Origin: Phycisphaeraceae bacterium
Lineage (GTDB): Bacteria; Planctomycetota; Phycisphaerae; Phycisphaerales; UBA1924
Direction of reading: 5' to 3'
NCBI GenBank assembly: GCA_019636675.1
Contig: JAHBXC010000001.1
Coordinates: 1,423,007-1,487,006 of the forward strand
DNA length: 64,000 nt
Part shown: one piece after another, positions 8,842 through 17,778 of the stretch
How positions within the stretch are numbered: the first letter of the stretch is position 1
Layout: every line of letters starts with the position of its first letter
Program-made: the position numbers and the translations under genes
Notes under the pieces: model-generated
What the model was told of the DNA's origin: nothing
The model's input: only the letters and a program-made list of their open reading frames with translations
Database searches by the model: none

Positions 8842-9825
8842 ATGAAGGTTCTCATCGCGGACAAGTTCGAGAAGGCCGGCGTCGAGGGGCTCAAGCGCCT
8901 CGGCTGCGAGGTCGTCTCCCTCCCCGACGCCACCGCAGACGACATGGGCTCGCTGCTCGCCGAGCACGCGCCCGAGGTCCTCATCGTGCGCTCCACCAAG
9001 GTCAAGGCCCCGGCCTTCGCCCAGGCCGAGTCGCTCAAGCTCATCGTGCGCGCCGGCGCCGGCGTCGACAACATCGACCTCGACGCCGCCACGAAGCACG
9101 GCGTGTTCGTCGCCAACTGCCCCGGCATGAACTCCTCCGCCGTCGCCGAACTCACCTGGGCCCTCATCCTCGCCTGCGACCGGCGCGTGCCAGACCAGGC
9201 GCAGCAGCTCCGCGAGGGCAAGTGGAACAAGAAGGAGTTCGGCAAGGCCCGCGGCCTGCGCGGGCGCACCCTCGGCATCGTCGGGCTCGGCTCCATCGGC
9301 AAGGAAGTCGCGAATGTGGGCAGGGCCTTCGGAATGCCCGTGCTCGTCTGGTCGCGCTCCCTCACCGACGACGCCGCCCGCGAACTGGGCGTCGCGCGCG
9401 CCGCCACGCCCCTCGATGTCGCGAAGAACGCCGACGTCATCAGCGTGAACATCGCCGCTAACGCCGACACCAAGGGCATGATCGACCGCGCGTTCTGCGA
9501 CGCGATGAAGCCCGGCGCGATCTTCGTCAACACCAGCCGCGGCAGCGTCGTCGACGAGAAGGCCCTGCTCGACGCGATCACCGGCAAGGGCGTCCGCGCC
9601 GGGCTCGATGTCTTCGAGAACGAGCCGACCACCCCAACCGGCGAGTTCACCAACGACCTACTCAAGCAGCCCGGCGTCGTCGGCACGCACCATGTCGGCG
9701 CGTCGACCGATCAGGCGCAGGACGCCATCGCGGGCGAGACCGTCCGCATCGTCGAGCAGTTCAAGAAGACCGGAACACCCCCGAACACCGTCAACAAGCC
9801 GCAGAAGAAGCCCGCGGCCGTCTGA
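8842..9825 (+). CDS. serA: D-3-phosphoglycerate dehydrogenase
   Basis: The 327-residue enzyme oxidises 3-phosphoglycerate with NAD+ to 3-phosphohydroxypyruvate, the first committed step of serine synthesis. The NAD-binding motif GLGSIG is at 148-153. Catalytic R233 (NTSRGSVVDE), E261 (DVFENEP) and H284 (GTHHVGAST) are present. It is the short form: no ACT or ASB regulatory domain follows residue 310, so classical serine feedback inhibition through an ACT domain is not expected. GAAGGAG precedes ATG 8842 by eleven bases. serC follows after 63 bases. Confidence 0.94.
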   Translation: MKVLIADKFEKAGVEGLKRLGCEVVSLPDATADDMGSLLAEHAPEVLIVRSTKVKAPAFAQAESLKLIVRAGAGVDNIDLDAATKHGVFVANCPGMNSSAVAELTWALILACDRRVPDQAQQLREGKWNKKEFGKARGLRGRTLGIVGLGSIGKEVANVGRAFGMPVLVWSRSLTDDAARELGVARAATPLDVAKNADVISVNIAANADTKGMIDRAFCDAMKPGAIFVNTSRGSVVDEKALLDAITGKGVRAGLDVFENEPTTPTGEFTNDLLKQPGVVGTHHVGASTDQAQDAIAGETVRIVEQFKKTGTPPNTVNKPQKKPAAV

Positions 9826-9888
9826 CCAACGACTTCACGCACGCACCGACCTGAGCCGCAAGCACACCGCCTGAAAGGACCACGCCAG

Positions 9889-10998
9889 ATGCACACCCGC
9901 AAGACCTTCAATTTCTCCGCCGGCCCCGGCGTCCTCGCCGAGAGCGTGCTGAAGCAGATCCAGAAGGACATCTGGGACATCCACGGCACCGGCATCGGCG
10001 TGCTCGAGCACTCCCATCGCGGCGGGTCGATCGACCGCGTCTTCGACGAGACGCAGGCGCTCTTCCGCGAACTCGCCGGCATCCCCGACAACTACAAGAT
10101 CCTCTTCATGACCGGCGGCGCCAGCGCGCAGTTCCACCTGCTGCCGATGAACTTCCTCGCCGGCACGAACAAGACCGCCGACTACATCGACACGGGCGTC
10201 TGGGCCAACAAGGCCTACAAGGAAGCCAAGGCCCTCGCGAGCGTCCACCTCGCCGGCTCCAGCGAGGACAAGAACCACTCGTACATCCCCGGCAAGGACG
10301 CGCTGAAGTTCTCGGCGTCGCCCGCCTATGTGCACTACTGCTCCAACAACACGATCTACGGCACCGAGTGGCACCGCATGCCGGAAGCCCCCTCGGGCGT
10401 GCCGATCGTGTGCGACATGTCGTCCGACATCTTCTCGCGACCGCTCGATGTGACGAAGTTCCACTTCATCTACGCCGGCGCGCAGAAGAACCTCGGCCCC
10501 GCGGGGACGACGATCGTCATCGCGCGCGAGGACTTCCTCGAGCAGGGCAGCAAGACGATCCCCTCGCTGTGCCAGTACCGCGAGTACGCGAAGAACGACA
10601 GCCGCCCGAACACGCCCCCGGTGTTCCCGATCTACGCCGTTGGCGAGGTGCTGAAGTGGATCAAGAGCGAGGGCGGGCTGAAGGCCATGCAGAGCCGCAA
10701 CGAGGCGAAGGCCAAGCCCCTCTACGACTTCCTCGACGCGCAGGACTTCTTCCGCGCCCACGCCCAGAAGGGCTCGCGCTCGCTGATGAATGTGACCTTC
10801 CGCCTGCCGACCGAGGACCTCGAGAAGCAGTTCATCAAGGAGGCGACCGCCGCGGGCATGGACGGCCTGAAGGGCCACCGCTCCGCCGGCGGCATGCGCG
10901 CGTCGATCTACAACGCTTTCCCGCCCGAGGGCGTGACGGCGCTGGTCGCGTTCATGGAGAAGTTCGCGAAGGCGAATGCGAACAAAGCGATGGCGTGA
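9889..10998 (+). CDS. serC: Phosphoserine aminotransferase
   Basis: This class V aminotransferase of 369 residues converts phosphohydroxypyruvate and glutamate to phosphoserine and 2-oxoglutarate. The N-terminal NFSAGPGVL, the EHSHRGGSID segment, the TGGASAQFHLLPMN loop and the PLP-lysine K200 in IYAGAQKNLGPAG are all diagnostic; D176 lies in VCDMSSDIF. Length is normal. It is last in the DUF1015-serA-serC cluster and is followed by a hairpin at 11060. AAAGGA precedes the ATG. Confidence 0.95.
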   Translation: MHTRKTFNFSAGPGVLAESVLKQIQKDIWDIHGTGIGVLEHSHRGGSIDRVFDETQALFRELAGIPDNYKILFMTGGASAQFHLLPMNFLAGTNKTADYIDTGVWANKAYKEAKALASVHLAGSSEDKNHSYIPGKDALKFSASPAYVHYCSNNTIYGTEWHRMPEAPSGVPIVCDMSSDIFSRPLDVTKFHFIYAGAQKNLGPAGTTIVIAREDFLEQGSKTIPSLCQYREYAKNDSRPNTPPVFPIYAVGEVLKWIKSEGGLKAMQSRNEAKAKPLYDFLDAQDFFRAHAQKGSRSLMNVTFRLPTEDLEKQFIKEATAAGMDGLKGHRSAGGMRASIYNAFPPEGVTALVAFMEKFAKANANKAMA

Positions 10999-11059
10999 TC
11001 TTTCCCCCCTCCCGCTCGCGAGATGGGCCGGGGGAGGGTCTTCATCGAACAGCACGTAC

Positions 11060-11098
11060 CACGGGTCGGGCGCTCGCGTCCGGCCCGTGTTCGTTTCA
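11060..11098 (+). terminator. Rho-independent-type hairpin after serC
   Basis: Positions 11060-11073 pair with 11076-11089 through fourteen pairs, two of them G-T, with a very tight loop, followed by TTCGTTT. It ends at the stop codon of the convergent HldE-like gene, so it is well placed to separate the two transcription units. Confidence 0.6.
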
Positions 11099-12688
11099 CG
11101 CCACCGCGTGCGTGCCCCGGTCCTCGCGCCGTTCGCGCCGCTTCATCGCGCGGGCGACGCTTTCGAACTCGTCCTCGACGCGATCCAGCAAGGGCTCGAG
11201 CACCAGCGGGCGGTTGCCGGGCGTCTCGGCCTCGATCGCGGCGCCGATCGATCCCAGCAGCAGCGCGTCGAACAGCCCGCCCCCGGCGGCGAGCGTGAGC
11301 CCGACGACGCTGAGCATCGCGTCGCCGCAGCCCAGCGGGTCGACGGCGCGAGGGGCGAAACTGGGGAGGAAGTCGTTGAGCATGCGACCCGACGAATCCT
11401 TGCGCGTCGCGTCGAAGGCGACTGCGCCGTCTTCGCCGAGTTTCACGAGAACATGCTTCGCCTGGGCGCGCGCGGCGATGGAGCCGGCGAGGGTCGCCAC
11501 GCCGTCGGTGGGGTTCTGGAGCGCGCTACGGAGTTCGCTCTCGGTGGGCATGAGCACATCGCAGCCCTTGAGGGCGAGCAGGTCGGCGCGCGGACCCGAG
11601 ACATCGCCCAGCATGACGCGGGTGCGAGGGCGCAGGAGTTTGATGAGCCGGCCCAGCGTGTCCTGCGAGAGGGCGCCGTAGCCGAAGTCGATCAGCGCGA
11701 CGACATCCCACGCCGGGGCGGCGTTCTCGATCTCGCGCACGAAGTCGTCGACGCTGTGGCGCGAGAACGCCGGGGGCGGCGCGTCGTCGAGTTTCAGCAG
11801 TTTCTGGCCCTTCGCGAGGTATCGCCTCTTGCGAGGGATGCGCCCGGCGTGGCGCAGCGGGATCGTGTCGATCGCGTGGTCGTCGCACATCCTCAGCAGT
11901 TGGCCGCTGCTGCGCCCGCGCCCGACGGGCGTCGCGAGCGTGACCTTGGCGCCAAGCCCTCGCAGGTGCTGGGCGATGATCGCGGCCCCGCCCATGAAGC
12001 GCTCTTTCCCGACGAGCGTGGCGTTCATCATGGGCGACTCCCCCGCGATGTGCGTGGGGTCGCAGTGCATGTACTCGTCGAGAATGGTGTCGCCCACGAC
12101 CAGGCAGCGCAGCCCGGCGGCGTGCTCCAGAAGTTTGCGCAGGCCGCGCTCGGTCTGGTGGTGGCGCTGCAGATAGCCCGCGACGCGATCGGCGGTGAGC
12201 GCCCAGTCTCGCGAGCGGGTGTTGATGATGCTCGTGGAGGAATAGACGACATCGCCCGAGGAGAAGAGGACCTTGCCCCCGTAGGCGAGCACGACATCGC
12301 GCTCGGCGGCGAGGCGGGCGTCGTGGGCGTCCTTGTACTCGGCGCCTTTCACATAGCGGTCGGGCTTGATGGCCTGCAGCGTGTCGACGGCGGTGGGCGA
12401 GGGGGACACGACGACGAGGTCCACGCACTCGAGGGCCGCGAGGTTCTCGGCGCGCAGGCGCTCGGGCACGAGCGGGCGACCGAGGCCCTTGTCGATGACG
12501 GCGTCAGCGGAGACCGAGACGACGAGCATGTCGCCCTGCGCCCTGGCCCAGAGCAGGTGGCGGAGGTGGCCGGGGTGGACGATGTCGAAACACCCGTGGC
12601 ACATGACGACGGTGCGTCCGCGGCGCTGGGCGTCGCGGGCGGTGGTGGCCGCCTGGGCGATGGAAACAACCTTCTGGGCCTGATTCAC
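11096..12688 (-). CDS. Bifunctional nucleotidyltransferase-PfkB kinase (HldE-like, swapped domain order)
   Basis: The 530-residue protein joins two domains of heptose activation in the reverse of the usual order. Residues 25-160 form a cytidylyltransferase-fold domain with GCFDIVHPGHLRHL (HxGH at 38-41) and the late VYSSTSIIN motif. Residues 190-520 form a PfkB sugar kinase with VGDTILDEY, FMGGAA and the DPLGCGDAML signature. In E. coli HldE the kinase comes first. The likely substrate is a phosphorylated heptose for ADP-heptose, but another sugar is possible. The start is GTG 12688, because the open frame upstream crosses the divergent glycosyltransferase gene, whose ATG is 52 bases away. 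Confidence 0.8.
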   Translation of the reverse strand: MNQAQKVVSIAQAATTARDAQRRGRTVVMCHGCFDIVHPGHLRHLLWARAQGDMLVVSVSADAVIDKGLGRPLVPERLRAENLAALECVDLVVVSPSPTAVDTLQAIKPDRYVKGAEYKDAHDARLAAERDVVLAYGGKVLFSSGDVVYSSTSIINTRSRDWALTADRVAGYLQRHHQTERGLRKLLEHAAGLRCLVVGDTILDEYMHCDPTHIAGESPMMNATLVGKERFMGGAAIIAQHLRGLGAKVTLATPVGRGRSSGQLLRMCDDHAIDTIPLRHAGRIPRKRRYLAKGQKLLKLDDAPPPAFSRHSVDDFVREIENAAPAWDVVALIDFGYGALSQDTLGRLIKLLRPRTRVMLGDVSGPRADLLALKGCDVLMPTESELRSALQNPTDGVATLAGSIAARAQAKHVLVKLGEDGAVAFDATRKDSSGRMLNDFLPSFAPRAVDPLGCGDAMLSVVGLTLAAGGGLFDALLLGSIGAAIEAETPGNRPLVLEPLLDRVEDEFESVARAMKRRERREDRGTHAVA

Positions 12689-12740
12689 GCTGAAGTTATC
12701 GTCCCTTTCCGGACGATGGCTGAACCGGAGTCTTCGCACA

Positions 12741-13916
12741 ATGAGCCGCTTCAGCGTGATCATCGCGACGCGGAACCGGGCCGCGGCCCTGAGGGAGACG
12801 CTCCGCGCACTTCCTGCCGACGCCGAGGTGCTGGTCGTGGATAACGCGTCGACGGACCTGACCGGCAGCGCGGTGCGCGACGCGAGGCCCGACGCGACGC
12901 TCATCAGGCTCGACGAGAATCTGGGCCCGACGGCCAAGCAGATCGCGCTGGAGCGTGCGACACGCGAGTACGTCGTGGCGCTGGATGACGACTGCGCCCC
13001 CCTCCCCGAGTCGTGGGGCCCGATGGAGCGCCGGCTCGACACCGACCGGCAGCTCGCGTGCGCGGGCTTCGGGGTGCGTCTGCCGGGCGGGCAGTGGGAG
13101 TGCGGGGCTTTGCCGCGGGTGTTCGTCGGCGCCGCCGTCGCGTTCCGGCGCGAGGCGCTGCTGGGCGCCGGGGGCTATGACCGTCGGCTGTTCATGCAGG
13201 CGGAGGAGTACGACATCGTGTACCGGCTCGCGGCCCGCGGGTGGGAGTGCGCGGTGTTCCACGACCTGGTGGCGATCCATCGCAAGCACCAGAGCGGGCG
13301 TCGCCCGTCGCGCACGATCTATCTCGACGCGCGGAACAACATCAGCCAGGCGCTGCGCTACCTGCCTGCGCCCTGGCGCGCGATGTACGCGAAGGCGTGG
13401 ACGGAGCGGTACCTCGCGCTTGGGCGCACGGCGCAGTCGCCCTGGGCGGCGCGCCGGGGCGTGCTGGCGGCGCACGCGGCGCCCTCTTTGCGGTCACGGC
13501 GCACGCTGGACGAGCGGATCTTCGACGACCTGTTCGGTCGCGCCCGGATCGAGGGCGCGTTCCGTCGCCTGCACGCGTCGGGCGTTCGGCGCGTGGTGTT
13601 CGCGACGCTGGGGAAGAACATCCCGATGTACCTGGAGTGCGCGCGGCGCGTCGGCGTGCGCGTCGAGGCGATCGCGGACGACCGCTTCGTGCATGCCGGC
13701 ATTCGCTGGTGCATGGGCACGCCGCTGCTGGAATCCTCGCAGGCGAGGACGGAGCGATTCGACGCGGTGGTGGTGAGCAACAGCGCGCCGCTGTTCGCGC
13801 ACGAGACCGCGCGACGCTGGCGCACGATCACCAATCGGCCGGTCTACGCGTTCGAGGCGATCGACCCCGAGCGGTTCGCGTGCGATGTGGAGCACCGCGG
13901 GCTGGGGGCGGCGTGA
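12741..13916 (+). CDS. Glycosyltransferase family 2 protein with extra C-terminal domain
   Basis: The 391-residue protein begins with a GT-A fold: SVIIATRNRAAAL at 5-17, VVDNASTD at 32-39 and the metal/nucleotide-binding LDDDC at 81-85. An acceptor-domain segment GGYDRRLFMQAEEYDIVYRL follows. Residues from about 275 onward (VVFATLGKNIPMYLECARRV, then the IADDRFVHAGIRW motif) look like a separate Rossmann-type domain. No membrane spans are seen. It is divergent from the HldE-like gene, suggesting surface-polysaccharide work. The sugar donor and acceptor cannot be told from sequence. Confidence 0.8.
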   Translation: MSRFSVIIATRNRAAALRETLRALPADAEVLVVDNASTDLTGSAVRDARPDATLIRLDENLGPTAKQIALERATREYVVALDDDCAPLPESWGPMERRLDTDRQLACAGFGVRLPGGQWECGALPRVFVGAAVAFRREALLGAGGYDRRLFMQAEEYDIVYRLAARGWECAVFHDLVAIHRKHQSGRRPSRTIYLDARNNISQALRYLPAPWRAMYAKAWTERYLALGRTAQSPWAARRGVLAAHAAPSLRSRRTLDERIFDDLFGRARIEGAFRRLHASGVRRVVFATLGKNIPMYLECARRVGVRVEAIADDRFVHAGIRWCMGTPLLESSQARTERFDAVVVSNSAPLFAHETARRWRTITNRPVYAFEAIDPERFACDVEHRGLGAA

Positions 13917-13928
13917 ACGCTCGGCGCA

Positions 13929-14885
13929 TCAGAACCGGAACACGGCGCTGAGCCCGATGAAGGGCGCGGGCTCGAACTCCTGCTTGCCGAAGGTGCGCCC
14001 GTTGGAGTCGAGCGAGGTGAGCTTTGACCACACGATGGCGCCGCCCTCGACGCCCAGCTCGATCCTGTTGGACGGGCGGTACTTGGCCTCGAGCCCGAGG
14101 ATGACGGCGCGTTCGCGCGCCACGCCGTCGGGGTTCACGGCGCGCGAGTCGTCGAGGCGCCAGTCGCGCAGCTCGTAGTTGCCGAACGCGCCGACGGTCC
14201 AGTGCTCCGCGACCTGGTAGGACAGCAGCAGCCCGAGCTCGCGCGAGACGAGGCGGAGCTTCTCGTCGATGCGCCAGTCGATGCCGATCAGGGGAATGAT
14301 GAGCGCGTCGTCCTCGATCTGCGAGCCGGCGGCGATGCCGAAGGTGAACGCGAGGTCCTTGCTGACGCGGTATTCGGCGCCGACGACGCCGCGCAGTTCG
14401 AGAGAGTCTTCGAGATCGGCGCCCGACTCGAAGGCGAGGCGCACATCGACGCCGACAAGCCAGCTCCAGACCTCGTCGACGCGGTTGAAGAGCGTCGCGC
14501 CGAGCCGGTAGCTCTGGAGGTGGTCCCAGGGGTCGTCGGCGCCGGGCATGACGCCCTGCACGTCGTCGAAGTCGTAGTAGGACTGCGAAGTTGACGCGGC
14601 GATACGGAGGCGCATCGAGTCGTTGAGCGACGTGGTCCACGCGAGCGTCGCGTCGAGACGCCCGAGGTCGTACGACCCTGTCTGCTTGCCGTCGGCGCCG
14701 AACGCGCCGCGCCCGCGGATGTCGAGCTCGATGAACGAGCGCGCCGACTCGATCTCGTCGAGGGTGCGCTCGAGCCGCTCGGGCCTGTCGGGGGAGAGGG
14801 GCTGATTCTCTGGCGCGTAGGGGTTGGCGCAGAGCGCGACCGACGATGCGAAAAGGGGAAGGACGCGGAGGGGTGTGGCTCGCAT
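13929..14885 (-). CDS. Probable outer-membrane beta-barrel protein (DUF6268-like)
   Basis: The 318-residue product starts with a short hydrophobic signal (MRATPLRVLPLFASSVALCA) and continues as alternating amphipathic strands. It ends in the aromatic SAVFRF, a typical C terminus for outer-membrane barrel insertion. A central segment (LGATLFNRVDEVWSWLVGVD) and the ending GLSAVFRF resemble DUF6268-type barrel proteins. ATG 14885 was chosen because it gives a signal peptide; the frame extends further upstream without one. It is 19 bases downstream of the VWA gene, so an operon is likely. The ligand or cargo is unknown. Confidence 0.62.
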   Translation of the reverse strand: MRATPLRVLPLFASSVALCANPYAPENQPLSPDRPERLERTLDEIESARSFIELDIRGRGAFGADGKQTGSYDLGRLDATLAWTTSLNDSMRLRIAASTSQSYYDFDDVQGVMPGADDPWDHLQSYRLGATLFNRVDEVWSWLVGVDVRLAFESGADLEDSLELRGVVGAEYRVSKDLAFTFGIAAGSQIEDDALIIPLIGIDWRIDEKLRLVSRELGLLLSYQVAEHWTVGAFGNYELRDWRLDDSRAVNPDGVARERAVILGLEAKYRPSNRIELGVEGGAIVWSKLTSLDSNGRTFGKQEFEPAPFIGLSAVFRF

Positions 14886-14904
14886 TCGGGCGCAATGTAG
14901 CCAG

Positions 14905-16974
14905 TCAGACGCGCATCCGCCACGCGAAGAGCAACCACTCCATCGCCAGGAAAAGCACCGAGGCGAGCGCAAACAGGTGCCAGATTTCCCGGGGGGCCGC
15001 CTCGCCCGCCCTGACGGCGTCGGAGTCGCGCGTCGTGATGGGGAGGCGGTCGGCCGCCCGGATGGCGCTTTCCCGCGCGTCGGCGAGGTTGACCGGCGCG
15101 ACGGCGTCCTCGGGCAGCGCCCCGGCGAGCGAATACAGACCCGCGCGTGTGGGAATCCCGAGCGAGACCCTCGAGGCGGACCCGTCGGCGGGCGCGCGGG
15201 CTTCGAGCGTGGCCGGCCCGGTCGCCTCGATCCGCGCGGCGCCGGGCGCCGGGCGGACGACCAGGGGCTGCGCCGTGGTGAACGCCCGGCCCGCGGCGCT
15301 GGCGCGCGGCGCGAGCGCCTCGACCGTGTTCGCGAGGAACACGAGAAATCCGATGTCGAGGGGCCAGGTGCTCTGCGCCAATTCGAACGCGACGACGACG
15401 CGCCCGACGCCGCGATGCTCCAGGAACACGATCAGGGGCGAGCGCTCGCCGAAGGCGATGGGCTCGACGCGCGAGACCCCCGACTCGCCCACGCCCGGGA
15501 GCGTGAGCTGGAGGGGCCGGGCGACGAGCGTGTCGCCCAGCGCCACGGCGCGCATCAGCGGGTTCGTGCGCTGCCATGAGACGAACCGCGTCGCGCGCGC
15601 CGGGCCACCGAAGGGCTCCAGCACGAGTCCCTCGATCCGCGGCGGCGCGCCGAACGAAACGCTCGGCGTGAGCGGCAGCGCGCCGGTCGTCACGCGGTCG
15701 TACACCACCAGATCCGCGGTCAGCGGCGAGCCGGCGGATCGGTCGTTGCGGTCTACGAGCTCGTCGTGCTGGGTCGGCGTCATGACGCGCAGCAGGCGCG
15801 GCTCGAGCGCCTCGAGCGCCTCGCGCAGGAAGGAGTCCGGGGACGCGCGGCCGGGAACGGCGCCGACCGGCGCGACCAGCGCGATCGTCACGCCGCCGGG
15901 CGGATCGATGACCAGCGACGCGCTGTCGTCGGACGCGAGATCGCCGCCCGGGGTGACGCGCAGCGTGAGCAGCGCGAGCCCCGGCGCGTCGGCCTCGAAG
16001 GTGACGGGCGCTTCGCCGGCGCGGAACCCGTCGCTGCCCGGGACCGTGATCGACACGGAGCGGGACGCCCTGCCGTCGATCTCGAGGGTCACCGACGCCT
16101 GCGCCGGCTGGCGCGACGCGTTCGCGACGCGCCCGAACACGCGCACCAGCGTCGGAGCGCGCTCGTCGCGCTGGGCGCTGATGGCAACCACGCCGAGGTT
16201 CTGCGGGTCGCGCTGCGCGTCGGGCCCGGCCGAGACGAATCGAACCTCGCGAACCGCGGCGGTGAACCTCGTTCGCGCCGATCCGTCGTGCTGCGCCGGG
16301 GCGAGGCCGCCGTCGCTGAAGATCACCAGCGTGGGCGCCGACGCCTCGTCGGACTCGTCCGCCGTCGTCTGAGCGGCGAACGCGTCGATGATCTCGAGCG
16401 CCGCGCGCAGGTCGGCGGGCTGGTCGGTGGGCTCGACCGAGCGGATCGCGGCGCGGAGCGCGGCGCGATCGCTGGAGAAACTGGCGACGACGCGCGTCTC
16501 GGCGGCGGCGACGAGCACCATCGCCTCGGTCCGGTCGGCGCCCCGGGTCGAGCCGAGGTCGAGCGAGTCGAGAAACTCGAGTGCGCGGCGTTTCGCGTCG
16601 TCGAGCCGGCTCGCGCCGCCCGACGCGTCTCTCGCGGACATCGAGGCCGACGCGTCGATGAGCAGGATCACGCGCCCGCCGGCCGGGGGCAGGTCGGAGA
16701 GCGCCGGGCGCGCGATCGCGGCGCAGAGCAGCAGGAGCGCCAGGAGCTGGAGGAGCAGGACGACGGAGACGCGCAGCCAGCGGAAGGGCGTGTTGACCTG
16801 CAGGTCTTCGGCGGCGCGCTGCCAGAGGAAGGACGCGGTCACGCGCACCGGGCGGCGACGGAGCTTGAGGAAGTACAGCAGCAGGAGCGCGGGCACGCTG
16901 AGCCCGGCCGCGAGGAGCCCGGCGAAGGGGTCGAGGAAGGTCAGCGCGAGCGTGTGCGTCAGGGGGGCTTGCAC
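14905..16974 (-). CDS. BatA-like membrane protein with VWA domain
   Basis: The 689-residue protein has an N-terminal BatA/aerotolerance-type anchor of two membrane helices (about 15-38 and 68-90) with the basic linker YFLKLRRRPVRV and SFLWQRAAEDLQVNTPF. A von Willebrand factor A domain follows, whose MIDAS motif D107-A-S109-A-S111 is intact. A long Ig-like periplasmic region continues to a last membrane helix at about 665-685. Proteins of this type are common in planctomycetes beside MoxR ATPases, but no MoxR is visible here. It probably scaffolds envelope assemblies; partners are unknown. Confidence 0.82.
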   Translation of the reverse strand: MQAPLTHTLALTFLDPFAGLLAAGLSVPALLLLYFLKLRRRPVRVTASFLWQRAAEDLQVNTPFRWLRVSVVLLLQLLALLLLCAAIARPALSDLPPAGGRVILLIDASASMSARDASGGASRLDDAKRRALEFLDSLDLGSTRGADRTEAMVLVAAAETRVVASFSSDRAALRAAIRSVEPTDQPADLRAALEIIDAFAAQTTADESDEASAPTLVIFSDGGLAPAQHDGSARTRFTAAVREVRFVSAGPDAQRDPQNLGVVAISAQRDERAPTLVRVFGRVANASRQPAQASVTLEIDGRASRSVSITVPGSDGFRAGEAPVTFEADAPGLALLTLRVTPGGDLASDDSASLVIDPPGGVTIALVAPVGAVPGRASPDSFLREALEALEPRLLRVMTPTQHDELVDRNDRSAGSPLTADLVVYDRVTTGALPLTPSVSFGAPPRIEGLVLEPFGGPARATRFVSWQRTNPLMRAVALGDTLVARPLQLTLPGVGESGVSRVEPIAFGERSPLIVFLEHRGVGRVVVAFELAQSTWPLDIGFLVFLANTVEALAPRASAAGRAFTTAQPLVVRPAPGAARIEATGPATLEARAPADGSASRVSLGIPTRAGLYSLAGALPEDAVAPVNLADARESAIRAADRLPITTRDSDAVRAGEAAPREIWHLFALASVLFLAMEWLLFAWRMRV

Positions 16975-17007
16975 CGCGGAAGGGTATCGTCCCGGGGGGA
17001 GGGCGGT

Positions 17008-17778
17008 TCAGTCGCGCCGGGCGACGACATAGACGACATAGTCGTCGTCGAGCTCGAGGCCGGCGTCGATGACGGGGCGGACGTGCAGGTTGCCCTCGTG
17101 GTCGATCGCGTCGCCGAGCCGGTTGTGGACCTCGGAGCTCGCGAAGCCGGCGTCGGCGAGCGCGTCGCGCAGCTCGGGGATGGACCAGAGGCGCCAGCGA
17201 TAGGTGAACGCGTCGGCGATCTCGCGCCCGTCGGGGAGGCGGAAGTGCATCGCGTTCTCGACGATGCCTGTGGTCGGGTCTGCGTCGCGCTGCTCCCAGG
17301 TGTAGAGCACCCCGCCGCGGAGCTCCTGGTCGGACTCGCCCACGATGAAGGCGCTGGCGCCGCCGTAGATATCGCAGACGAACACGCCGCCCGGGTTGAG
17401 GCGTTCTCGCGCCGATCGCAGATAGCGCAGGAGCGCCGCGCGGGTGTGCCAATAGCCGACGGGGAAGTTGAGCGCGCAGACGATGTCGGCCCGTTCGTTC
17501 GCGTCGAGAACATCCTTCTCGACGACCGTGATGCGCTCGAGCTGCGCCGGCGTGGCGCGTGCGCGGAGCGCGTCGAGCGCGCCGGGGTCGTTGTCGACAC
17601 AGACAGCCAGGTGGGATGGATCGAGGTCGAGCCAGGCGCGGCAGACGGCGGCGCTGCCGCAGAAATCCTCGCGGAGCGTGCGAGGGTGTGCGGCGTGGAC
17701 GGCTCGCAGGAAGCGTGCCTCCATGTCGGGAGACTGGGCCGCGGCCTCGTAGAGGTCGTACCGATCGACGGCGCTCAT
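17008..17778 (-). CDS. SAM-dependent methyltransferase, class I
   Basis: The 256-residue protein has a Rossmann methyltransferase core: LREDFCGSAAVCRAWL (motif I region, residues about 35-50), VCVDNDPGALDALR (acidic ribose-binding motif II), then DIVCALNFPVGYW and LNPGGVFVCDIYGG. A C-terminal beta domain follows. The substrate is not evident. Its ATG overlaps the TGA of the upstream lipoprotein gene (ATGA at 17775-17778), implying translational coupling. Confidence 0.82.
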   Translation of the reverse strand: MSAVDRYDLYEAAAQSPDMEARFLRAVHAAHPRTLREDFCGSAAVCRAWLDLDPSHLAVCVDNDPGALDALRARATPAQLERITVVEKDVLDANERADIVCALNFPVGYWHTRAALLRYLRSARERLNPGGVFVCDIYGGASAFIVGESDQELRGGVLYTWEQRDADPTTGIVENAMHFRLPDGREIADAFTYRWRLWSIPELRDALADAGFASSEVHNRLGDAIDHEGNLHVRPVIDAGLELDDDYVVYVVARRD

